Source of the DNA: Sphingobacteriia bacterium
GTDB lineage: Bacteria > Bacteroidota > Bacteroidia > Chitinophagales > Chitinophagaceae
NCBI GenBank assembly: GCA_004294465.1
Contig: REAV01000024.1
Coordinates: 1-9,423, forward strand
Length of the DNA: 9,423 nt
Direction: 5' to 3'
Shown here: positions 1-5,025 of the stretch, piece by piece
How positions within the stretch are numbered: the first letter of the stretch is position 1
How the letters are laid out: each line of letters starts with the position of its first letter
Notes under the pieces: generated by a model
Databases searched by the model: none
Seen by the model: the letters and a program-made list of their open reading frames with translations, nothing else
What the model was told of the DNA's origin: nothing
Translations under genes and position numbers: made by a program

Positions 1-117
1 CTATACAGCGCTGCCGTTGCTCTTGACCACAGTTTTCGTCCGAAGAAGGAGAAGCGGTTGACTTTCCAGCACGAGGTTCAAGCGGAGGCTGACGATGATG
101 ATGAGTCTGCGCCCTGA
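1..117 (+). CDS. C-terminal end of an unknown protein with an acidic tail
   Basis: An open frame enters from the left edge and stops at TGA 115-117, giving the last 38 residues of a protein whose start is outside the window. The visible part has a basic stretch (RPKKEKR, about residues 13-19) followed by a very acidic end (ADDDDESAP). No family is recognisable from this tail. By hand count the first 120 bases are about 55% G+C, clearly richer than the AT-rich DNA that follows, and third codon positions are often G or C, as in a real coding region. It reads in the same direction as the sigma-like gene at 363 but is separated from it by a spacer that appears to be transcribed the other way. Reality as coding is moderately likely; function unknown. 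Confidence 0.4.
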   Translation, partial: LYSAAVALDHSFRPKKEKRLTFQHEVQAEADDDDESAP

Positions 118-132
118 CACAAGTGAGTTTAT

Positions 133-234
133 TCACGATGATTCACCCAGATTGACGAGATATTTTAAGAGCCTGTATGCAGTTCGGGTATTTCCGTAGT
201 CTACGCGGCTCTGTGGATTGTTTACCACCGTCAT
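133..234 (-). CDS. Possible 33-residue protein downstream of a strong leftward promoter
   Basis: On the minus strand an ATG (234-232) opens 33 codons to a TGA at 135-133. The peptide begins MTVVNNPQSRVDYGN and has a middle rich in R, Y, K and L. The only support is position: it lies about 110 bp downstream of a consensus minus-strand promoter (350-378) and just after a mini-ORF with an excellent ribosome-binding site (247-279), so it could be the main product of that transcript with the mini-ORF as leader. Its own ribosome site is poor (TAAGG directly beside the ATG). No homology is recognisable. A chance frame in a spacer full of inverted repeats is the main alternative. Confidence 0.2.
   Translation of the reverse strand: MTVVNNPQSRVDYGNTRTAYRLLKYLVNLGESS
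168..212. repeat. Nested inverted repeats in the left spacer
   Basis: AGAGCC (168-173) pairs perfectly with GGCTCT (207-212). Inside this arm pair two smaller hairpins are possible: CGG/CCG around a GTATTT loop (185-196) and CGTA/TACG around GTC (195-205), which share a base or two and so compete. No T-tract follows on either strand, so it does not look like an intrinsic terminator. It does not match a tRNA cloverleaf. It may be a structured part of the leftward transcript, or chance. Confidence 0.2.
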
Positions 235-246
235 CCTTAACACTGT

Positions 247-279
247 CTAGCAGTATTGCACGCTGGTTTCACCAGTCAT
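247..279 (-). CDS. Possible 10-codon leader peptide with an ideal Shine-Dalgarno site
   Basis: The minus strand reads AGGAGG, a 6-nt spacer and ATG, the best ribosome-binding arrangement in the window, followed by ten codons (MTGETSVQYC) and a TAG at 249-247. It begins about 65 nt downstream of the expected start of the consensus promoter at 350-378, so it would be the first thing translated on that RNA. The ribosome site and coding part lie inside a predicted fold (254-297). A frame this short is usual for a leader peptide that controls a downstream gene, or it may simply be a ribosome landing site. The frame is also open further upstream, but the strong site favours this inner ATG. No known leader peptide is recognised. 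Confidence 0.3.
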   Translation of the reverse strand: MTGETSVQYC

Positions 280-297
280 AGGAGTCCTCCTGCAATA
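254..297 (-). promoter_or_regulatory. Candidate folded RNA element enclosing a ribosome-binding site and start codon
   Basis: TATTGCA (254-260) and TGCAATA (291-297) are perfect 7-bp complements and can close a stem. Between them are CTGG/CCAG with a 5-base loop (263-275), and a self-complementary block AGGAGTCCTCCT (280-291) that on the minus strand contains the AGGAGG ribosome site and could fold on itself as AGGA/TCCT. Together they could form a three-way junction that hides or presents the ribosome site and ATG of the mini-ORF at 247-279. The complementarity is directly visible; a regulatory role (attenuation or translational switch) is inference, and no known riboswitch class is recognised. 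Confidence 0.3.
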
Positions 298-349
298 TGA
301 GATTATAGTGTAAATGCAGGGCTGGTCGCCTTCCCTCACACTAATAACC

Positions 350-378
350 ATTATAACATACAATGATAAATTTGTCAA
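350..378 (-). promoter_or_regulatory. Perfect consensus sigma-70 promoter reading left
   Basis: On the minus strand the sequence is TTGACA (378-373), a 17-bp spacer, then TATAAT (355-350): both hexamers match the sigma-70 consensus at every base with the optimal spacing. Transcription would start near 343 and run left through the folded element and small frames. The spacer overlaps the ATG at 363 of the sigma-like gene on the other strand, so the two are divergent and tightly packed. This is not the promoter type used by Bacteroidota housekeeping sigma factors (TTTG / TAnnTTTG), which is one reason to regard this end of the window as foreign to the rest. Confidence 0.6.
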
Positions 379-761
379 GACCCCCAAACAAGAGAGGTAG
401 ATACGATGTGACCCTCCCTGAAAGGGTGGCGCTAGAATTAGCCAGACTTTCACGCCTTGATTACTATTATAAAGTAAGACAAAAAGAACTAAGGATTATT
501 CCTTTTGATATAAATAGGCACGACCCTGGTTATTACCCAGAGGTACCAGAGGTTAGTATCTTTAATGTACTAACTGGGGGTTTGTCAGAAAAAGAAAAAG
601 ACATCCTGGCAAGGAGACATGGTTTCTCAGATGGCACAGCCTATACTTTAGAAGAGGTTGGCTCACATCTTGGATTTACCAGAGAAAGGGTACGTCAGAT
701 TGAAGCCAAAGCCCTAGAGAAAATACGTCAAAGTAAAATAGCTAGGGAGCTTAAAAAGTGA
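363..761 (+). CDS. Small protein with sigma-70 region 4 (likely phage or accessory sigma factor)
   Basis: The C-terminal half (about residues 73-128) is a clear sigma-70 region 4: LSEKEKDILARR begins the domain, and YTLEEVGSHLGFTRERVRQIE followed by AKALEKIR is the helix-turn-helix that reads the -35 element in primary sigma factors. At 132 residues it lacks regions 1 to 3, so it cannot by itself contact a -10 element as a normal sigma factor does. It could be a phage-encoded transcription regulator, part of a split sigma factor, or an adaptor that redirects host RNA polymerase. The first 70 residues are not recognisable. ATG 363 has no ribosome site and sits inside the spacer of a divergent promoter; GTG 408 has AGGT 9 nt upstream, so a 117-residue product starting there is plausible. 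Domain call is firm, role is inferred. Confidence 0.72.
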   Translation: MINLSRPPNKRGRYDVTLPERVALELARLSRLDYYYKVRQKELRIIPFDINRHDPGYYPEVPEVSIFNVLTGGLSEKEKDILARRHGFSDGTAYTLEEVGSHLGFTRERVRQIEAKALEKIRQSKIARELKK

Positions 762-801
762 CACCTATGTCAGCCTGACTATAACTGCCTTTGCCAAAGA
801 T

Positions 802-933
802 ATGGCTCTATTACTAGATATTTTAATACAGTATTGTTCCTTGACTTTTTTGTCAGAGTATGATACAATAGAACAAATGGAATTATTAATCGTTGGCGTC
901 TTGTTAATTATATTTTTCAAGACAGTTAACTAA
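802..933 (+). CDS. Possible small hydrophobic protein (44 codons, or 18 from the inner ATG)
   Basis: An open frame of 44 codons runs from ATG 802 to TAA 931-933. Its last 18 residues (MELLIVGVLLIIFFKTVN, from ATG 877) form a single hydrophobic segment ending in a lysine, like a one-pass membrane peptide. A strong promoter at 841-869 lies inside the longer frame, and its expected start point (about 876) falls right at the inner ATG, so the short form would be read from a leaderless or nearly leaderless RNA. Neither start has a good ribosome site. It ends 7 bp before the ATP-grasp-like gene at 941. No family is recognised and chance remains likely. Confidence 0.22.
   Translation: MALLLDILIQYCSLTFLSEYDTIEQMELLIVGVLLIIFFKTVN
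841..869 (+). promoter_or_regulatory. Strong sigma-70 promoter with extended -10
   Basis: TTGACT (841-846), a 17-bp spacer, then TACAAT (864-869), preceded by TGA at 861-863, which supplies the TGn extension of an extended -10. Expected start near 876. It would drive the gene at 941 with a leader of about 65 nt, and possibly the tiny frame beginning at 877. Like the promoter at 350-378 it follows the general sigma-70 pattern rather than the Bacteroidota one. Confidence 0.6.
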
Positions 934-940
934 AGAAATT

Positions 941-1111
941 ATGTTTAAGATTTTTCCCTACAAAGTCGGCTCAGCCTCTGTAAAGAAGTTAAAGCAAGTC
1001 CTTAATGCAGTTATTATTAAGACAGAGAACTCACGTTACCGATTCAAACCAGACCATATTATTATTAATTGGGGTAATTCACACCGAGATTTTTATGGTA
1101 ATTACTACTAA
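941..1111 (+). CDS. N-terminal fragment of a phage-type ATP-grasp-like protein, cut at the junction
   Basis: ATG 941 opens a frame whose first 47 residues (MFKIFPYKVGSASVKKLKQ..., ending ..IIINWGNS) resemble the start of ATP-grasp-like proteins that I recall from tailed-phage genomes: a short Y-P-Y-K-x-GS motif, a predicted loop-helix segment, a basic RYRF stretch, then I-N-W-G. Such proteins are normally a few hundred residues long. Here homology-like sequence stops near 1080; the remaining nine codons (HRDFYGNYY then TAA 1109-1111) are the antisense of the CBS-protein gene and are presumably artificial. The upstream AAAGAAATT is a weak ribosome site; the promoter at 841-869 is well placed to transcribe it. 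The family call is from memory of motifs and is moderate; the truncation is clearer. Confidence 0.45.
   Translation: MFKIFPYKVGSASVKKLKQVLNAVIIKTENSRYRFKPDHIIINWGNSHRDFYGNYY
1065..1090. other. Probable chimeric junction between phage-like DNA and a Bacteroidota chromosome
   Basis: The plus-strand frame from 941 loses its expected continuation just after NWGNS (about 1080), and the minus-strand CBS gene ends prematurely after ..TIKISV with a TGA at 1081-1079. Two converging genes losing their ends at the same place indicates a join rather than two natural stops. GGTAATT occurs at 1073-1079 and again at 1097-1103, a 7-bp direct repeat bracketing the area. Codon character, promoter type and ribosome-site type also change here. 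No integrase, tRNA or target-site structure is visible that would mark a true integration end. Confidence 0.65.
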
Positions 1112-1609
1112 ACCAGAACTTTGTTCTGTATAAGTATTCAATTGTGTTATATATGCATCATTGGTTTCTACCAATCTACTCAACTCACCGAATGAATAAT
1201 TCCTTTTATCAGTTTCTAGCACAATGATGGCTCCCTTTTCTTCAATTCCTAAAAACAATGAAACCGATTTGATCAGTTCTTTAGACAACACTACACCTAC
1301 TAATTCCATCTGGTCATTAATCACAGGTAATAAAGACAAATCGAACTGTGATACTAATTTCAATGCGCTGAGAAAATGTTCTTCTGTTTTTACTGACCTT
1401 TTTTGTAATAAATGCGGGGAAGACAAGTGTGTATCTGTTTCTTCAGCATCTAATAAATCATCTTTAGCCACCAATCCTACAAATTTATCTTCGCTTAAAA
1501 CAGGTAGATGCAATACATCATAATCATCCATTAACTGCAATGCAAAAGATGCTTTGTCAGCTATGTTAAGCGAAGGAAAACCGGTGTTTAATATTTGATT
1601 TACAAGCAT
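1079..1609 (-). CDS. CBS-domain protein, C-terminus missing
   Basis: Two CBS repeats, which usually bind adenine nucleotides and sense energy state, are visible at about residues 5-57 (DYDVLHLPVLSEDKFVGLV) and 73-118 (LSLLPVINDQMELVGVV). They are followed by a segment of the kind found in Bacteroidota CBS proteins (GAIIVLETDKRNYSFGELSR and VETNDAYITQLNTY, about 126-160). Family members I recall are about 215-225 residues long and continue past the TIKI strand with another 40 or so; this one stops at 176 with a TGA that lies in the junction. The start ATG is 24 bp past the stop of the alpha/beta hydrolase gene, so the two are probably co-transcribed. In related genomes the next gene is often NAD kinase, which is absent here because the sequence changes. 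Exact ligand and partner unknown. Confidence 0.8.
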   Translation of the reverse strand: MLVNQILNTGFPSLNIADKASFALQLMDDYDVLHLPVLSEDKFVGLVAKDDLLDAEETDTHLSSPHLLQKRSVKTEEHFLSALKLVSQFDLSLLPVINDQMELVGVVLSKELIKSVSLFLGIEEKGAIIVLETDKRNYSFGELSRLVETNDAYITQLNTYTEQSSGLVVITIKISV

Positions 1610-1632
1610 ACCCGGATAAACAATTTTTTACA

Positions 1633-2412
1633 CTACAAATTAACTGTTGAATGTGTTGAGTGCTTCTGCAGAAAACCATCTAAAATTTGGTTAAATTCTG
1701 CTGGCACTTCCATCATTGGAGCATGGCCACATTTGTCTACAAAATGCAGTTCCGAATTGGGAATTAATTTGTTGAATTCCTTCCCAACAAATGGCGGAGT
1801 GATGGTGTCATTATTGCCCCAGATCAATAATGTGGGTTGTTTAATTTGATTCAACTCTTCTCCAAGATTATTGCGAATAGCACTTTTAGCCAAGGCAATA
1901 ATTTTAATTACTTTAACCCTACTATTGGTGATTTCAAAAACCTCATCTACTAATTCTTTAGTAGCTGTTTCGGGATCATAAAAAGTAAGTTGCGTTTTCT
2001 TTTTGATGTATTCGTAGTCTCCTCTTTTGGGATAGCTGTCTCCCATTCCATTTTCGAATAATCCACTGCTTCCTGTAAGTGTTAATGTCTTGATTAGTTC
2101 AGGATGTTTTAACACATGTACTAAGGCTACATGTCCTCCCAAAGAGTTGCCCAATAAATGAATATTGGAATACCCTCTAGCCTCAATAAATTTTTGAACA
2201 TATTTTTCTAACCCTCCAACTGAAGTATGAAAAATATCTAAATCAAACAAAGGCAAAATGGGGACTACAACTTTAAATTGCTTGCTAAAATGACCGACTA
2301 AATGTTCAAAATTGCTCATTGCACCAAATAATCCATGCAACAACAATAGCGTTTCGCCTTCTCCTTCCTCAACAAACTTATATTTCTCGTACTGTTTAAT
2401 GGTATAATTCAT
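1633..2412 (-). CDS. Alpha/beta-hydrolase fold enzyme
   Basis: A 259-residue cytoplasmic protein with all marks of an alpha/beta hydrolase: oxyanion-loop HGLFG at residues 26-30, nucleophile elbow GNSLGG with Ser90, the acid in NNDTITP (Asp202) and the catalytic His230 in KCGHAPMMEVP. There is no signal peptide. Length is typical of single-domain esterase or C-C hydrolase-like members, with a small cap region between about 120 and 180. The substrate cannot be told from sequence. It sits 23 bp upstream of the CBS gene in the same direction and 80 bp downstream of the CvpA-family gene, the longest gap in this block, so it may have its own promoter or be read through. I saw no clear promoter motif in that gap. 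Confidence 0.9.
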   Translation of the reverse strand: MNYTIKQYEKYKFVEEGEGETLLLLHGLFGAMSNFEHLVGHFSKQFKVVVPILPLFDLDIFHTSVGGLEKYVQKFIEARGYSNIHLLGNSLGGHVALVHVLKHPELIKTLTLTGSSGLFENGMGDSYPKRGDYEYIKKKTQLTFYDPETATKELVDEVFEITNSRVKVIKIIALAKSAIRNNLGEELNQIKQPTLLIWGNNDTITPPFVGKEFNKLIPNSELHFVDKCGHAPMMEVPAEFNQILDGFLQKHSTHSTVNL

Positions 2413-2492
2413 GCAATCCTATTGAAACTATTCAGGCTAAATTACTGAAAATACGGCAAATAGAAGCAGTTGAGACTCCCTTTATCGGTATA

Positions 2493-3029
2493 TCAGGCCA
2501 AGTTCTTTTTTAAAGAATCAAAAAATTGGGTGAGTTCTTCAAACATCCCTTTAAAAAAGGGAACCAGCTTGCCGAATAGATCAATGGCTGTAGGTCCCCA
2601 AAAATGGATGTATTGATAGGTTTTTGAAGATGCAATTACTGGTGCTTTCAATAAATGCAATTGTTCCATATAAAAAATCAACACACTAAAAACGGTAACA
2701 TAAATACAACAATACAAAACAATCCCACCTAAAGAATTCAACCAACCCAATAAAGTTAATTGCAAGGTAGTTTCAATGATTGCTGCAAAAATTCTAACAA
2801 TGATAGAAACTGCAATCATAATCAGCAAGAATGCTAAAAAAGGCAGCCAGGTTGCTTTGATATTGACTGTTTCAGATAACCATCCTGCAACAAGTGTACT
2901 CATTTTTACTGCAGCGGCTAATCCTAAAAATATAGCGAAAAATGAAAAAGCAGCTACCACTAAGCCCTTCTTCATTCCTTTAAAAATAGCCAATACAATT
3001 AATGCTAGTAAACAAATATCAATAAACAT
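2493..3029 (-). CDS. CvpA-family inner-membrane protein
   Basis: 178 residues with four predicted membrane segments at about 2-17, 22-44, 60-84 and 97-120, then a soluble C-terminal tail. The short first segment followed by a GMKKGL turn and a small-residue-rich second helix are typical of the CvpA family, named for colicin V production in E. coli and now linked to envelope integrity; its molecular function is not well defined. Length fits the family (about 160-190). Its start lies 8 bp after the stop of the GatB/YqeY-like gene, so the pair is almost certainly co-transcribed. Confidence 0.85.
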   Translation of the reverse strand: MFIDICLLALIVLAIFKGMKKGLVVAAFSFFAIFLGLAAAVKMSTLVAGWLSETVNIKATWLPFLAFLLIMIAVSIIVRIFAAIIETTLQLTLLGWLNSLGGIVLYCCIYVTVFSVLIFYMEQLHLLKAPVIASSKTYQYIHFWGPTAIDLFGKLVPFFKGMFEELTQFFDSLKKNLA

Positions 3030-3037
3030 GTAAGTCG

Positions 3038-3490
3038 TTATTGAGTCAATAACGCTTTTACTGTTGCTGCAATTGCTTTACCATCTGCTTTTCCTGCTAA
3101 TTGTTTAGAAGCTACGCCCATTACTTTTCCCAAGTCTTGAATTGATGCTGCTCCAACAGAAACAATTATAGAACGAATTTCATTTGCCAATTCTTCTTCA
3201 GATAATTGTGCGGGTAAGAATTTTTCTATTACAGCAATCTCCTCTATTTCTTTCTGAGCAAGGTCTGCACGATTTTGTTGTTGAAAAATTTCCAATGAAT
3301 CTTTGCGTTGCTTAACCAACTTTTGCAATAATTTCAATTCGGCATCTTCATTAATGGCACCGTTTGCACCTGGTTCTGTTTTTGCTTTAATAATTTCTGC
3401 TTTTATAGCCCTAACTCCTCTTAAAAGAGGTTCGTCTTTGGCTTTCATGGCTTCTTTCATTAACTGCATTACTTTTTCTTCTAAGCTCAT
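3038..3490 (-). CDS. GatB/YqeY domain protein
   Basis: 150 residues matching stand-alone YqeY proteins, which resemble the tRNA-interacting tail domain of GatB, a subunit of the Asp-tRNA(Asn)/Glu-tRNA(Gln) amidotransferase. Visible family marks are the N-terminal KEAMKAKD with an LLRGVRAIKAEI helix, the VIEKFLPAQLSEEEL segment (88-101) and the glycine/lysine-rich GKVMG...AGKADGK motif (121-138). Length is normal for the family (about 150). A role in aminoacyl-tRNA metabolism is presumed from the domain but not proven for the stand-alone protein. It starts 9 bp after gldC ends and is followed at 8 bp by the CvpA gene. Confidence 0.92.
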   Translation of the reverse strand: MSLEEKVMQLMKEAMKAKDEPLLRGVRAIKAEIIKAKTEPGANGAINEDAELKLLQKLVKQRKDSLEIFQQQNRADLAQKEIEEIAVIEKFLPAQLSEEELANEIRSIIVSVGAASIQDLGKVMGVASKQLAGKADGKAIAATVKALLTQ

Positions 3491-3499
3491 AGTACTTTT

Positions 3500-3844
3500 T
3501 TATTTAGCGTCTTTTAATTGTGATGCCCTGAATTTTTTATAAAAATCTTTTGCAAATGCTTTCATATCATCGGTTTGTTCCTGATTTTGAGTGGCTCTCA
3601 TATAAGTGTCCGCCATTCCCATCAAAGTTTGATAATAAAAATCAGCCATCTCATCTACCATCATGTCTTTGGTCCAAAGATCTATTCTCAATGCACTTTT
3701 ATCAGCTGCATCCCAAAATGCCAACATCATTGCTCTAGCGTCTTGCTTCATGTCTGCTGTGCTATCTGAAGCAGACCATTGAATATTTTGAGGAACTTTA
3801 TGTTCATCTAAAATAATATCAACAGATATACTCGATTGTTTCAT
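3500..3844 (-). CDS. gldC: Gliding motility protein GldC
   Basis: 114 residues with the hallmark GldC core: W-x-A at residues 23-25, AMMLAFWD (38-45), RIDLWTKDMMVDEM (53-66) and MADTYMRAT (76-84). GldC is a small soluble protein, found essentially in Bacteroidota, that supports the gliding/type IX secretion apparatus, in F. johnsoniae as a non-essential accessory that stabilises the lipoprotein GldB. It carries no signal peptide. This gene is the strongest single taxonomic marker in the window. gldB, its usual neighbour in flavobacteria, is not adjacent here; instead gldC lies between a glycosyltransferase (26 bp away) and the YqeY gene (9 bp away). Whether this bacterium glides cannot be deduced, since gldC also occurs in non-gliding relatives. 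Confidence 0.92.
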   Translation of the reverse strand: MKQSSISVDIILDEHKVPQNIQWSASDSTADMKQDARAMMLAFWDAADKSALRIDLWTKDMMVDEMADFYYQTLMGMADTYMRATQNQEQTDDMKAFAKDFYKKFRASQLKDAK

Positions 3845-3870
3845 ATGAATAAATTAAGGGGGCGAAATTA

Positions 3871-5001
3871 CTACGAAACACTAACTATTGCTTCAATTTC
3901 ATTGAAAAATGCTTCAGCCGAATGGTCCCAGTTGTAATTTTTGGCTCTTTCCAAGCCTTTTTCAATTTGAATTTGCCGTAATTTTTCGTCTTTGTAGAGC
4001 ATTTGCATTTGCTCAGCGATTGTTTTGGGGTTTTGTGGATCGGCATATAAAACAGCTTCACCTCCAACTTCTGGCATACTAGACAGATTGGAAGTGATTA
4101 CTGGAACACCAGATTGCATGGCTTCTACAATTGGTAATCCAAAACCTTCATAGATAGACATATACAAAGAAGCATAAGCGGCTGAAGTAATTTGCTGGAG
4201 TTTTACTTCTTCTAAATAACCGGTCAAAACAATATCTTCTCTGTATTTATAGGTCTTCAATTTTGCTAAAAAATCGGAGAATTGCCAGGCCATTCTTCCT
4301 GTAAAGACCAATTTCATATTGCTTTTATTCCATTTTTTAAACAGCGAAAATGCCTTTAGCAGATTCATCATATTCTTTCGTGGATGTATAGCGCCAACAC
4401 AAATAAAATACTCATTACCGTTGGTAAACTCATTTTTTATGGCTGATTTTTGTTCCCAGTCAATTGGTTGAAATAAGCTGCGTGCCGCACCTGGTATGAC
4501 TTTTATCTGATTTTTGGTAAAAGGATACCTTGTTTCTATACTGTTTTTAGAAAACAATGAAACAGTAATTATGGAGCTTGCTTTCTGTAAAAAACGAGGT
4601 GTAAATATTTTATAGAACCAACGGTGATGCCAGGAAATAGCTGCTGGTAATGCATGAAATGCCAAATCATGAACAACTAATATTTGAGGAATTGTTGTTG
4701 TTAAACTACAAAAACCATAAGGTTGAATCCAAACATCGGGCTTGAATTTTCTTAACGCCAATACAGTACTAACATTATACCAATATAAAAACGCAGGAAT
4801 ATGTCGGGCAGCGGGTTTTACAAGAAGCGGAATAATATTTGTTGAGCTTATAAAATGATTGCTATAAGGCCGATCAAAAACTACTATAAATTGATGTGCT
4901 GGGTGACTTGCGGCTAATCGTTGCAGAATGGCAGCTGTATAATGCCCATAGCCCTCCATGGACTTGTCTTGTAAAAAAATACCGTTAACAGCAATTACCA
5001 T
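3871..5001 (-). CDS. Family GT4 glycosyltransferase
   Basis: 376 residues in two Rossmann-like halves (GT-B fold). The N-terminal acceptor half has VVHDLAFHALP at about 109-119 and ITVSLFSKNSI at 145-155. The donor half has CVGAIHPRKNMMNLL (201-215) and the E-x7-E motif EGFGLPIVE (Glu285 to Glu293), which binds the sugar nucleotide, followed by SGVPVITSNLSSMPEVGG. This is the arrangement of retaining GT4 enzymes such as mannosyl- and other hexosyl-transferases. The donor and acceptor are not determinable from sequence; cell-surface polysaccharide or glycolipid synthesis is the usual setting. It lies 24 bp after the DUF502 gene and 26 bp before gldC. No membrane helix, so a cytoplasmic or membrane-peripheral enzyme. 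Confidence 0.9.
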   Translation of the reverse strand: MVIAVNGIFLQDKSMEGYGHYTAAILQRLAASHPAHQFIVVFDRPYSNHFISSTNIIPLLVKPAARHIPAFLYWYNVSTVLALRKFKPDVWIQPYGFCSLTTTIPQILVVHDLAFHALPAAISWHHRWFYKIFTPRFLQKASSIITVSLFSKNSIETRYPFTKNQIKVIPGAARSLFQPIDWEQKSAIKNEFTNGNEYFICVGAIHPRKNMMNLLKAFSLFKKWNKSNMKLVFTGRMAWQFSDFLAKLKTYKYREDIVLTGYLEEVKLQQITSAAYASLYMSIYEGFGLPIVEAMQSGVPVITSNLSSMPEVGGEAVLYADPQNPKTIAEQMQMLYKDEKLRQIQIEKGLERAKNYNWDHSAEAFFNEIEAIVSVS

Positions 5002-5025
5002 TCAATAAAGGTACTAAGCGTAAAA

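Noticed and set aside
118..362. tRNA or known riboswitch in the left spacer
   Set aside because: No cloverleaf with a GTTC-type T-loop and acceptor stem could be built on either strand, and no conserved riboswitch core was recognised.
247..453. 68-codon minus-strand frame running across the start of the sigma-like gene
   Set aside because: Its upstream part lies over the sigma-like coding region and the consensus minus-strand promoter, so its 5' end would precede the transcript. Only the last ten codons, with their own ribosome site, are worth keeping.
759..772. TGACA-CCTA-TGTCA hairpin over the stop codon of the sigma-like gene, considered as a terminator
   Set aside because: Only a 5-bp AT-containing stem and no T-run follows, so it does not meet the usual pattern of an intrinsic terminator.
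1065..1103. Phage attachment site at the junction
   Set aside because: The GGTAATT repeat is only 7 bp, and there is no tRNA gene, integrase or longer core repeat in the window. A mis-join explains the data more simply.
1224..1523. 99-codon plus-strand frame opposite the CBS gene
   Set aside because: It is antisense to a well-supported domain protein, has low-complexity serine/asparagine-rich translation typical of shadow frames, and has no recognisable motif.
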